NCBI GenBank assembly: GCA_944588485.1
Contig: OX155895.1
Coordinates: 30,377,234 to 30,441,233 of the forward strand
Direction of reading: 5' to 3'
Source: Phosphuga atrata
Taxonomy: Eukaryota > Arthropoda > Insecta > Coleoptera > Silphidae
Length of the DNA: 64,000 bases
Position numbers and translations under genes: made by a program
Notes under the pieces: model-generated
The model's input: the letters and a program-made list of their open reading frames with translations, nothing else
The model's database searches: none
What the model was told of the DNA's origin: nothing
Shown here: piece by piece, positions 53,641 to 64,000 of the stretch
Numbering within the stretch: the first letter of the stretch is position 1
Layout of the letters: every line of letters begins with the position of its first letter

Positions 53641-54711
53641 ATTTTTAAATAAAATAAAATTATTTTCAAATAAAATTAAATTATTTTTAAATAAAATTAG
53701 ATTATTTTCAAATAAAATTAAATTATTTTGAATTATGTTCAAAATTATGTTCAAATAAAATTAAATTATTTTCAAAAAACATTTAATTATTTTCAAATAA
53801 AATTAAATTATTTTCAAACAAAATTAAATTATTTTTAAATAAAATTAAATTATTTTTAAATAAAATTAAAATATTTTCAAATAAAATTAAATTATTTAAA
53901 AAAAAAATTAAATTACTGTCAAATAAAATTTATTTATTTTCAAATAAAATTATATAATTTTCAAAAATAATACTAAATTATTTTTAAATAAAATTAAATT
54001 ATTTTCAAATAAAATAAAATTATTTTCAAATAAAATTAAATTATTTTTAAATAAAATTAGATTATTTTCAAATAAAATTAAATTATTTTGAATTATGTTT
54101 AAAATTATGTTCAAATAAAATTAAATTATTTTCAAAAAACATTTAATTATTTTCAAATAAAATTAAATTATTTTCAAACAAAATTAAATTATTTTTAAAT
54201 AAAAATAAATTATTTTCAAATAAAATTAAATTATTTTCAAATAAAATTAAATTATTTAAAAAAAAAATTAAATTACTGTCAAATAAAAATTATTTATTTT
54301 CAAATAAAATTAAATAATTTTCAAAAATAATACTAAATTATTTTTAAATAAAATTAAATTATTTTCAAATAAAATAAAATTATTTTCAAATAAAATTAAA
54401 TTATTTTTAAATAAAATTAGATTATTTTCAAATAAAATTAAATTATTTTGAATTATGTTTAAAATTATGTTCAAATAAAATTAAATTATTTTCAAAAAAC
54501 ATTTAATTATTTTCAAATAAAATTAAATTATTTTCAAACAAAATTAAATTATTTTTAAATAAAAATAAATTATTTTCAAATAAAATTAAATTATTTTCAA
54601 ATAAAATTAAATTATTTAAAAAAAAAATTAAATTACTGTCAAATAAAATTTATTTATTTTCAAATAAAATTAAATAATTTTCAAAAATAATACTAAATTA
54701 TTTTTAAATAA
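53641..54711 (+). repeat. 360-bp M-P tandem repeat, three copies
   Basis: M at 53,730, 54,090 and 54,450 and ACTGTC of P at 53,915, 54,275 and 54,635 give an exact 360-bp period, with near-identical text in the same column of each copy. M in copy 1 reads ATGTTCAAAATTATG; copies 2 and 3 read ATGTTTAAAATTATG. Two-copy versions exist at 40,966/41,326, 47,549/47,907 and 50,714/51,073. Confidence 0.93.
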
Positions 54712-55367
54712 AATTATATTATTTTCTAATAAAATTGAATTATTTTCAAATAAAATTAAATTATTTTCAAATAAAATTAAATTGTTTTCAAATTTCAAAT
54801 TGTTTTCAAATAATATTAAATTATTTTCAAATTTCAAATTGTTTTCAAATAAAATTAAATTATTTTCAAATAAAATTAAATTATTTTCAAATAAAATTAA
54901 ATTATTTTCAAATAAAATTAAATTATTTCCAAAAATAAAATTAAATTATTTTCAAATAAAATTAAATTATTTTCAAATTAAATTATTTAAAAAAATAAAA
55001 TTAAATTATTCTCAAATAAAATAAAATTATTTTCAAATAAAATTAAATTATTTTCAAATAAAATTAAATTATTCTCAAAAATAAAATTAAATTATTTTCA
55101 AATAAGATTAAATTTTTTTCAAATAAAATTAAATTATTTTCAAATAAAATAAAATTATTTTTAAATAAAATTAAATTATTTTGAAATAAAATAAAATTAT
55201 TTTCAAATAAAATTTAATTATTTTCAAATAAAATAAAATTATTTTCAAACAAAATCAATTTTTTTTCAAATAAAATAAAATTATTTAAAAAAATAAAATA
55301 AAATTGTTTTCAAATAAAATAAAATTATTTTCAAAAAAAATTAAATTATTTTCAAATAAAATTAAAT
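54712..55367 (+). repeat. Beta pair and W-like satellite
   Basis: A beta pair starts at 54,782, 147 bp after the last P. Then come a short TTTTCAAATTAAATTATTTA unit and, at about 55,280, a TTTAAAAAATAAAATAAAA W-like run leading into X. No gene seen. Confidence 0.75.
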
Positions 55368-57724
55368 TACTTTCAAATAAAAATAAATTATTTTAAAATA
55401 AAATTAAATTATTTTCAAATAAAATTGAATTATTTTTTAAAATAAAATAAAATTATTTTCAAATAAAATAAAATTATTTTTAAAAATAAAATTAAATTAT
55501 TTTCAAATAAAATTAAATTATTTTTACATAAAATTAAATTATTTTCAAATAAAATTAAATTATGTTCAAATAAAATTAAATTATTTTCAAATAAAATTAA
55601 ATTATTTTCAAATAAAATTAAATTATTTTCAAAAAAATTTAAATTATTTTCAAATAAAATTAAATTATTTTTAAAATTAAAATTAAACTATTTTCAAATA
55701 AAATTAGATTATATTCGAATAAAATTAAATTATTTTCGAATAAAATTAAAATATTATCAAATTTCAAATTGTTTTCAAATAAAATTAAATTATTTTCAAA
55801 TAAAATCAAATTATTTTCAAATAAAATTAAATTATTTTCAAAAGTAAAATTAAATTATTTTCAAATAAAATTAAATTATTTTCAAATAAAATTAAATTAT
55901 TTTCAAATAAAATTAAATTATTGTCAAAAATAAAATTAAATTATTTTCAAATAAGATTAAACTATTTTCAAATAAAATTAAATTATTTTCAAATAAAACT
56001 AAATTATTTTCAAATAAAATTAAATTATTTTCAAATAAAATTAAATTATTTTCAAATAAAATTAAATTATTTTCAAATAAAATTAAAATATTTTCAATAA
56101 TAAAATTAAATTATGTTCAAAGAAAATTAAATTATTTTGTATTAAAATTAAATTATTTTCACATATTTTATTACATATTAAATTATATTCAAATAGATTT
56201 AAATTTTTGGCAAATAAAATAAAATTATTTTCGAATAAAATTTACTTTTTTAAATAAAATTAAATCATTCTCAAAAATAATATTAAATTATTTTCAAATA
56301 AAATTAAATTATTTTCAAATAAAATAAAATTATTTTCAAATAAAATTAAATTATTTTTAAATAAAATTAGATTATTTTCAAATAAAATTAAATTATTTTC
56401 AAAAAACATTTAATTATTTTCAAATAAAATTATATAATTTTCAAAAATAATACTAAATTATTTTTAAATAAAATTAAATTATTTTCAAATAAAATAAAAT
56501 TATTTTCAAATAAAATTAAATTATTTTTAAATAAAATTAGATTATTTTCAAATAAAATTAAATTATTTTGAATTATGTTTAAAATTATGTTCAAATAAAA
56601 TTAAATTATTTTCAAAAAACATTTAATTATTTTCAAATAAAATTAAATTATTTTCAAACAAAATTAAATTATTTTTAAATAAAATTAAATTATTTTCAAA
56701 TAAAATTAAATTATTTTCAAATAAAATTAAATTATTTAAAAAAAAAATTAAATTACTGTCAAATAAAATTTATTTATTTTCAAATAAAATTAAATAATTT
56801 TCAAAAATAATACTAAATTATTTTTAAATAAAATTATATTATTTTCTAATAAAATTGAATTATTTTCAAATAAAATTAAATTATTTTCAAATAAAATTAA
56901 ATTGTTTTCAAATTTCAAATTGTTTTCAAATAATATTAAATTATTTTCAAATTTCAAATTGTTTTCAAATAAAATTAAATTATTTTCAAATAAAATTAAA
57001 TTATTTTAAAATAAAATTAAATTATTTCCAAAAATAAAATTAAATTATTTTCAAATAAAATTAAATTATTTTCAAGTAAAATTAAATTATTTAAAAAAAT
57101 AAAATTAAATTATTCTCAAATAAAATAAAATTATTTTCAAATAAAATTAAATTATTTTCAAATAAAATTAAATTATTCTCAAAAATAAAATTAAATTATT
57201 TTCAAATAAGATTAAATTATTTTCAAATAAAATTAAATTATTTTCAAATAAAATAAAATTATTTTTAAATAAAATTAAATTATTTTGAAATAAAATTAAA
57301 TTATTCTCAAATAAAATAAAATTATTTTCAAATAAAATTAAATTATTTTCAAATAAAATTAAATTATTTTCAAATAAAATTAAATTATTTTCAATAAAAT
57401 TAAATTATTTAAAAAAATAAAATTAAATTATTCTCAAAATAAAATTAAATTATTTTCAAATAAGATTAAATTTTTTCAAATAAAATTAAATTATTTTCAA
57501 ATAAAATAAAATTATTTTTAAATAAAATTAAATTATTTTGAAATAAAATTAAATTATTTTCAAATAAAATTAAATTATTTTCAAATAAAATAAAATTATT
57601 TTCAAACAAAATCAAATTTTTTTCAAATAAAATAAAATTATTTAAAAAAATAAAATAAAATTGTTTTCAAATAAAATAAAATTATTTTCAAATAAAATTA
57701 AATTATTTTCAAATAAAATTAAAT
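55368..57724 (+). repeat. HOR cycle X-Z-S-G-M-P-beta, copy 1 (2,357 bp)
   Basis: X 55,368, Z 55,703, S 55,835, G 56,114, M 56,570, P 56,755, beta 56,902. X to Z is 335 bp, 107 bp shorter than in the next cycles. A stretch after G has lost the full M and keeps only AAAAAACATTT at about 56,403. G carries a small insertion (ACATAT TTTATT ACATAT near 56,160, net about 9 bp). A local duplication lies at about 57,090-57,480. Confidence 0.87.
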
Positions 57725-60700
57725 TACTTTCAAATAAAAATAAATTATTTTCAAATAAAATTAAATTATTTTCAAATAAAATTGAATTATTTTTTAAAAT
57801 AAAATAAAATTATTTTCAAATAAAATAAAATTATTTTTAAAAATAAAATTAAATTATTTTCAAATAAAATTAAATTATTTTTACATAAAATTAAATTATT
57901 TTCAAATAAAATTAAATTATGTTCAAATAAAATTAAATTATTTTCAAATAAAATTAAATTATTTTCAAATAGAATTAAATTATTTTCAAAATTAAAATTA
58001 AATCATTTTCAAATAAAATTAAATTATTTTCAAATAAAATTTAATTATTTTCAAATAAAATTAAATTATTTTCAAATAAAATTAAATTATTTTCAAAAAA
58101 ATTTAAATTATTTTCAAATAAAATTAAATTATTTTTAAAATTAAAATTAAACTATTTTCAAATAAAATTAGATTATATTCGAATAAAATTAAATTATTTT
58201 CGAATAAAATTAAAATATTATCAAATTTCAAATTGTTTTCAAATAAAATTAAATTATTTTCAAATAAAATCAAATTATTTTCAAATAAAATTAAATTATT
58301 TTCAAAAGTAAAATTAAATTATTTTCAAATAAAATTAAATTATTTTCAAATAAAATTAAATTATTTTCAAATAAAATTAAATTATTGTCAAAAATAAAAT
58401 TAAATTATTTTCAAATAAGATTAAACTATTTTCAAATAAAATTAAATTATTTTCAAATAAAACTAAATTATTTTCAAATAAAATTAAATTATTTTCAAAT
58501 AAAATTAAATTAGTTTCAAATAAAATTAAATTATTTTCAAATAAAATTAAAATATTTTCAATAATAAAATTAAATTATGTTCAAAGAAAATTAAATTATT
58601 TTGTATTAAAATTAAATTATTTTCACATATAATTAAATTATATTCAAATAGATTTAAATTTTTGCCAAATAAAATTAAATTATTTTCGAATAAAATTTAC
58701 TTTTTTAAATAAAATTAAATCATTCTCAAAAATAATATTAAATTATTTTCAAATAAAATTAAATTATTTTCAAATAAAATAAAATTATTTTCAAATAAAA
58801 TTAAATTATTTTTAAATAAAATTAGATTATTTTCAAATAAAATTAAATTATTTTGAATTATGTTCAAAATTATGTTCAAATAAAATTAAATTATTTTCAA
58901 AAAACATTTAATTATTTTCAAATAAAATTATATAATTTTCAAAAATAATACTAAATTATTTTTAAATAAAATTAAATTATTTTCAAATAAAATAAAATTA
59001 TTTTCAAATAAAATTAAATTATTTTTAAATAAAATTAGATTATTTTCAAATAAAATTAAATTATTTTGAATTATGTTTAAAATTATGTTCAAATAAAATT
59101 AAATTATTTTCAAAAAACATTTAATTATTTTCAAATAAAATTAAATTATTTTCAAACAAAATTAAATTATTTTTAAATAAAATTAAATTATTTTTAAATA
59201 AAATTAGATTATTTTCAAATAAAATTAAATTATTTTAAATTATGTTTAAAATTATGTTCAAATAAAATTAAATTATTTTCAAAAAACATTTAATTATTTT
59301 CAAATAAAATAAAATTATTTTCAAACAAAATTAAATTATTTTTAAATAAAATTAAATTATTTTTAAATAAAATTAAATTATTTTCAAATAAAATAAAATT
59401 ATTTTCAAATAAAATTAAATTATTTTTAAATAAAATTATATTATTTTCTAATAAAATTGAATTATTTTCAAATAAAATTAAATTGTTTTCAAATTTCAAA
59501 TTGTTTTCAAATAATATTAAATTATTTTCAAATTTCAAATTGTTTTCAAATAAAATTAAATTATTTTCAAATAAAATTAAATTATTTTCAAATAAAATTA
59601 AATTATTTCCAAAAATAAAATTAAATTATTTTCAAATAAAATTAAATTATTTTCAAATAAAATTAAATTATTTAAAAAAATAAAATTAAATTATTCTCAA
59701 ATAAAATAAAATTATTTTCAAATAAAATTAAATTATTTTCAAATAAAATTAAATTATTCTCAAAAATAAAATTAAATTATTTTCAAATAAGATTAAATTA
59801 TTTTCAAATAAAATTAAATTATTTTCAAATAAAATAAAATTATTTTTAAATAAAATTAAATTATTTTGAAATAAAATTAAATTATTTTCAAATAAAATTA
59901 AATTATTTTCAAATAAAATTAAATTATTTTCAATAATAATTTTAAATTATGTTCAAATAAAATTAAATTATTTTCAAATTTCAAATTGTTTTCAAATAAA
60001 ATTAAATTATTTTTAAATAAAATTAAATTATTTTCAAATTTCAAATTGTTTTCAAATAAAATTAAATTATTTTCAAATAAAATTAAATTATTTTCAAATA
60101 AAATTAAATTATTTCCAAAAATAAAATTAAATTATTTTCAAATAAAATTAAATTATTTTCAAAAATAAAATGAAATTATTTTCAAATAAGATTAAATTCG
60201 TTTCAAATAAAATTAAATTATTTTCAAATAAAATTAAATTATTTTCATAAATAAAATTAAATTATTTTCAAATAAAATTAAATTATTTTCAAATAAAATT
60301 AAATTATTTTCAAATAAAATTAAATTATTGTCAAAAATAAAATTAAATTATTTTCAAATAAAATTATATTATTTTCAAATAAAATTAAATTATTTTCAAA
60401 TAAAATAAAATTATTTTCAAATGAAATTAAATTATTTTCAAATAAAATTAAATTATTTTCAAATAAAATTAAATTATTTTCAAATAAAATTAAATCATTT
60501 TCAATAATAAAATTAAATTATGTTCAAATAAAATTAAATTATTTTCAAATTTCAAATTGTTTTCAAATAAAATTAAATTATTTTTAAATAAAATTAAATT
60601 ATTTTTAAATTTCAAATTGTTTTCCAATAAAATTAAATTATTTTCAAATAAAATTAAATTATTTCCAAAAATAAAATTAAATTATTTTCATATAAAATTA

Positions 60701-62119
60701 AATTATTTTCAAATAAAATTAAATTATTTTCAAATAAAATTAAATTATTTTTAAATAAAATTAAATTATTTTCAAATAAAATTAAATTATTTTCAAATTT
60801 CAAATTGTTTTCAAATAAAATTAAATTATTTTCAAATAAAATTAAATTATTTTCAAATAAAATTAAATTATTTTCAAATAAAATTAAATTATTTTCAAAA
60901 ATAAAATTAAATTATTATCAAATAAAATTAAATTATTTTCAAATAAAATTAAATTATTTTCAAATAAAATTAAATTATTTTCAAAAATAAAATTAAATTA
61001 TTTTCAAATAAGATTAAATTATTTTCAAATAAAATTAAATTATTTTCAAATAAAATTATATTATTTTCAAATAAAATTAAAATATTTTCAAATATAAAAT
61101 TAAATTATTTTCAAATAAAATTAAATTACTTTCAAATAAAACTAAATTATTTTCAAATAAAATTAAATTATTGTCAAAAATAACATAAAATTATTTTCAA
61201 ATAAGATTAAATTATTTTCAAATAAAATTAAATTATTCTCAAAAATAAAATTAAATTATTTTCAAATAAGATTAAATTATTTTCAAATAAAATTAAATTA
61301 TTTTCAAATAAAATAAAATTATTTTTAAATAAAATTAAATTATTTTGAAATAAAATTAAATTATTTTCAAATAAAATTAAATTATTTAAAAAAAAAATTA
61401 AATTACTGTCAAATAAAATTTATTTATTTTCAAATAAAATTAAATAATTTTCAAAAATAATACTAAATTATTTTTAAATAAAATTATATTATTTTCTAAT
61501 AAAATTGAATTATTTTCAAATAAAATTAAATTATTTTCAAATAAAATTAAATTGTTTTCAAATTTCAAATTGTTTTCAAATAATATTAAATTATTTTCAA
61601 ATTTCAAATTGTTTTCAAATAAAATTAAATTATTTTCAAATAAAATTAAATTATTTTCAAATAAAATTAAATTATTTCCAAAAATAAAATTAAATTATTT
61701 TCAAATAAAATTAAATTATTTTCAATAAAATTAAATTATTTAAAAAAATAAAATTAAATTATTCTCAAATAAAATAAAATTATTTTCAAATAAAATTAAA
61801 TTATTTTCAAATAAAATTAAATTATTCTCAAAATAAAATTAAATTATTTTCAAATAAGATTAAATTTTTTTCAAATAAAATTAAATTATTTTCAAATAAA
61901 ATAAAATTATTTTTAAATAAAATTAAATTATTTTGAAATAAAATTAAATTATTTTCAAATAAAATTAAATTATTTTCAAATAAAATAAAATTATTTTCAA
62001 ACAAAATCAAATTTTTTTCAAATAAAATAAAATTATTTAAAAAAATAAAATAAAATTGTTTTCAAATAAAATAAAATTATTTTCAAATAAAATTAAATTA
62101 TTTTCAAATAAAATTAAAT
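57725..62119 (+). repeat. HOR cycle, copy 2 (4,395 bp, expanded)
   Basis: X 57,725, Z 58,167, S 58,299, G 58,578, M 58,855 and 59,068, a decayed M near 59,237 (AAATTATG in place of GAATTATG), beta 59,483. Delta/beta blocks follow at about 59,930 and 60,492, then P 61,405 and beta 61,552. It is longer than copy 1 because the 59.5-61.4 kb stretch, resembling the 43-46 kb region, sits inside the cycle. Confidence 0.87.
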
Positions 62120-64000
62120 TACTTTCAAATAAAAATAAATTATTTTCAAATAAAATTAAATTATTTTCAAATAAAATTGAATTATTTTTTAAAATAAAAT
62201 AAAATTATTTTCAAATAAAATAATATTATTTTTAAAAAAAAAATTAAATTATTTTCAAATAAAATTAAATTATTTTTACATAAAATTAAATTATTTTCAA
62301 ATAAAATTAAATTATGTTCAAATAAAATTAAATTATTTTCAAATAAAATTAAATTATTTTCAAATAGAATTAAATTATTTTCAAAAATAAAATTAAATCA
62401 TTTTCAAATAAAATTAAATTATTTTCAAATAAAATTTAATTATTTTCAAATAAAATTAAATTATTTTCAAATAAAATTAAATTATTTTCAAAAAAATTTA
62501 AATTATTTTCAAATAAAATTAAATTATTTTTAAAATTAAAATTAAACTATTTTCAAATAAAATTAGATTATATTCGAATAAAATTAAATTATTTTCGAAT
62601 AAAATTAAAATATTATCAAATTTCAAATTGTTTTCAAATAAAATTAAATTATTTTCAAATAAAATCAAATTATTTTCAAATAAAATTAAATTATTTTCAA
62701 AAGTAAAATTAAATTATTTTCAAATAAAATTAAATTATTTTCAAATAAAATTAAATTATTTTCAAATAAAATTAAATTATTGTCAAAAATAAAATTAAAT
62801 TATTTTCAAATAAGATTAAACTATTTTCAAATAAAATTAAATTATTTTCAAATAAAACTAAATTATTTTCAAATAAAATTAAATTATTTTCAAATAAAAT
62901 TAAATTAGTTTCAAATAAAATTAAATTATTTTCAAATAAAATTAAAATATTTTCAATAATAAAATTAAATTATGTTCAAAGAAAATTAAATTATTTTGTA
63001 TTAAAATTAAATTATTTTCACATATAATTAAATTATATTCAAATAGATTTAAATTTTTGCCAAATAAAATTAAATTATTTTCGAATAAAATTTACTTTTT
63101 TAAATAAAATTAAATCATGCTCAAAAATAATATTAAATTATTTTCAAATAAAATTAAATTATTTTCAAATAAAATAAAATTATTTTCAAATAAAATTAAA
63201 TTATTTTTAAATAAAATTAGATTATTTTCAAATAAAATTAAATTATTTTGAATTATGTTCAAAATTATGTTCAAATAAAATTAAATTATTTTCAAAAAAC
63301 ATTTAATTATTTTCAAATAAAATTATATTATTTTCAAAAATAATACTAAATTATTTTTAAATAAAATTAAATTATTTTCAAATAAAATAAAATTATTTTC
63401 AAATAAAATTAAATTATTTTTAAATAAAATTAGATTATTTTCAAATAAAATTAAATTATTTTGAATTATGTTTAAAATTATGTTCAAATAAAATTAAATT
63501 ATTTTCAAAAAACATTTAATTATTTTCAAATAAAATTAAATTATTTTCAAACAAAATTAAATTATTTTTAAATAAAATTAAATTATTTTTAAATAAAATT
63601 AGATTATTTTCAAATAAAATTAAATTATTTTGAATTATGTTTAAAATTATGTTCAAATAAAATTAAATTATTTTCAAAAAACATTTAATTATTTTCAAAT
63701 AAAATTAAATTATTTTCAAACAAAATTAAATTATTTTTAAATAAAATTAAATTATTTTCAAATAAAATAAAATTATTTTCAAATAAAATTAAATTATTTT
63801 TAAATAAAATTATATTATTTTCTAATAAAATTGAATTATTTTCAAATAAAATTAAATTGTTTTCAAATTTCAAATTGTTTTCAAATAATATTAAATTATT
63901 TTCAAATTTCAAATTGTTTTCAAATAAAATTAAATTATTTTCAAATAAAATTAAATTATTTTCAAATAAAATTAAATTATTTCCAAAAATAAAATTAAAT
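62120..64000 (+). repeat. HOR cycle, copy 3 (partial at the window end)
   Basis: X 62,120, Z 62,562, S 62,694, G 62,973, M 63,250, 63,463 and 63,632, beta 63,857. All positions through the third M equal copy 2 plus 4,395 bp; the beta pair is at plus 4,374 because one 21-bp unit is missing. Only scattered base changes are visible, such as AAATCATGCTC for AAATCATTCTC near 63,115. Confidence 0.9.

Larger units (their letters stand above)
1..64000 (+). repeat. AT-rich 21-bp satellite array filling the window
   Basis: The whole window is made of head-to-tail copies of a 21-bp unit, TTTTCAAATAAAATTAAATT plus a final A, with 18-bp (TTTTCAAATTTCAAATTG) and 23-bp (CAAAAATAAAA or CAATAATAAAA core) length variants. 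Common point variants begin TTTTT, TTGTC, TTTCC or TGTTC, or carry AAGATT. All units read in the same direction; I found no inverted block. The consensus has 11 A, 9 T, 1 C and no G, giving about 5% G+C and an almost guanine-free plus strand. Nothing recognisable as a gene interrupts it, and only one short stretch near 15.8 kb is not satellite. It is most likely nuclear heterochromatic satellite of an AT-biased eukaryote; the lineage cannot be told from the sequence. Confidence 0.97.

Noticed and set aside
1..64000. CRISPR-like array of short direct repeats
   Set aside because: Units abut with no unique spacers, the length varies in steps of 2-3 bp around 21, and no cas-like gene is present.
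1..64000. TATA boxes, bacterial -10 elements, polyadenylation signals and yeast-type ARS matches
   Set aside because: At about 95% A+T such short AT motifs are expected everywhere. The AATAAA within the unit occurs thousands of times, and the ARS consensus is only approached, not matched, by the consensus unit.
1..64000. tRNA, rRNA, hairpin terminators or riboswitches
   Set aside because: Virtually no G on the plus strand means no stable GC stems. No conserved RNA motif was seen, and the only G-containing unique stretch (15,770-15,830) is too short.
1..64000. Telomeric repeat or CENP-B box
   Set aside because: No TTAGGG, TTAGG or TTTAGGG run occurs, and no TTCG-GGG type box. The TTCGAA of Z lacks the required CGGG half.
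1..64000. Organelle or endosymbiont genome because of extreme A+T
   Set aside because: No gene of any organelle or reduced bacterium is present in 64 kb. Such genomes are gene-dense, so nuclear satellite fits better, though the lineage remains unknown.

Overview
The window is one uninterrupted, extremely AT-rich satellite array. I see no convincing gene, tRNA, rRNA, mobile element or CRISPR array. The founding unit is 21 bp: TTTTCAAATAAAATTAAATT followed by one more A. It is present in roughly 3,000 head-to-tail copies in a single orientation. It mixes with an 18-bp variant (TTTTCAAATTTCAAATTG, called beta here) and several 23-bp variants (with CAAAAATAAAA or CAATAATAAAA cores, called gamma and delta). 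The consensus unit holds one C and no G, so G+C is about 5-6% and nearly all of it is C on the given strand. A tandem satellite of this size points to a eukaryotic nuclear genome with strong AT bias (pericentromeric, subtelomeric or other heterochromatin). The sequence does not let me name the lineage.

Layout. 1-8195: irregular mix of 21/18/23-bp units with short 86-bp sub-repeats. 8196-15769: three to four copies of a 1.5-2.2 kb higher-order repeat (HOR). 15770-15830: a 61-bp island of ordinary non-satellite DNA, the only unique sequence in the window. 15831-28783: more array, with a 1,113-bp tandem duplication, two sets of four 88-bp repeats, and the first diverged marker segments. 28784-35810: transitional region of segmental duplications. 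35811-64000: a highly organised region built from six recognisable diverged segments (X, Z, S, G, M, P) in a fixed order with almost invariant spacing. Measured marker to marker, Z to S is 132 bp, S to G 279, G to M 277, M to P about 185 and P to the beta pair 147. The M-P pair itself amplifies as a 360-bp tandem unit. A 4,395-bp copy-to-copy period is visible at the right end, and 9.7-10.2 kb period duplications link 35.8-41.5 kb with 46.0-51.4 kb.

Reading frames. Both 21 and 18 are multiples of three, and the 21-mer has no stop in two forward frames and one reverse frame. Open stretches of 60-184 codons are therefore scattered everywhere (heptads FSNKIKL and NYFQIKL forward, ENNLILF reverse). 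Those I checked open at TTG, not ATG, and they end when 23-bp units shift the frame. I treat them as by-products of the repeat.

The items most worth attention are the fixed-spacing composite HOR of the right half, the unique island at 15770-15830, the restriction of nearly all CpG sites to the TTCGAA pair in segment Z, and the match of the 21-bp period to two turns of B-DNA. Any functional role (centromere, matrix attachment, heterochromatin seed) is inference.
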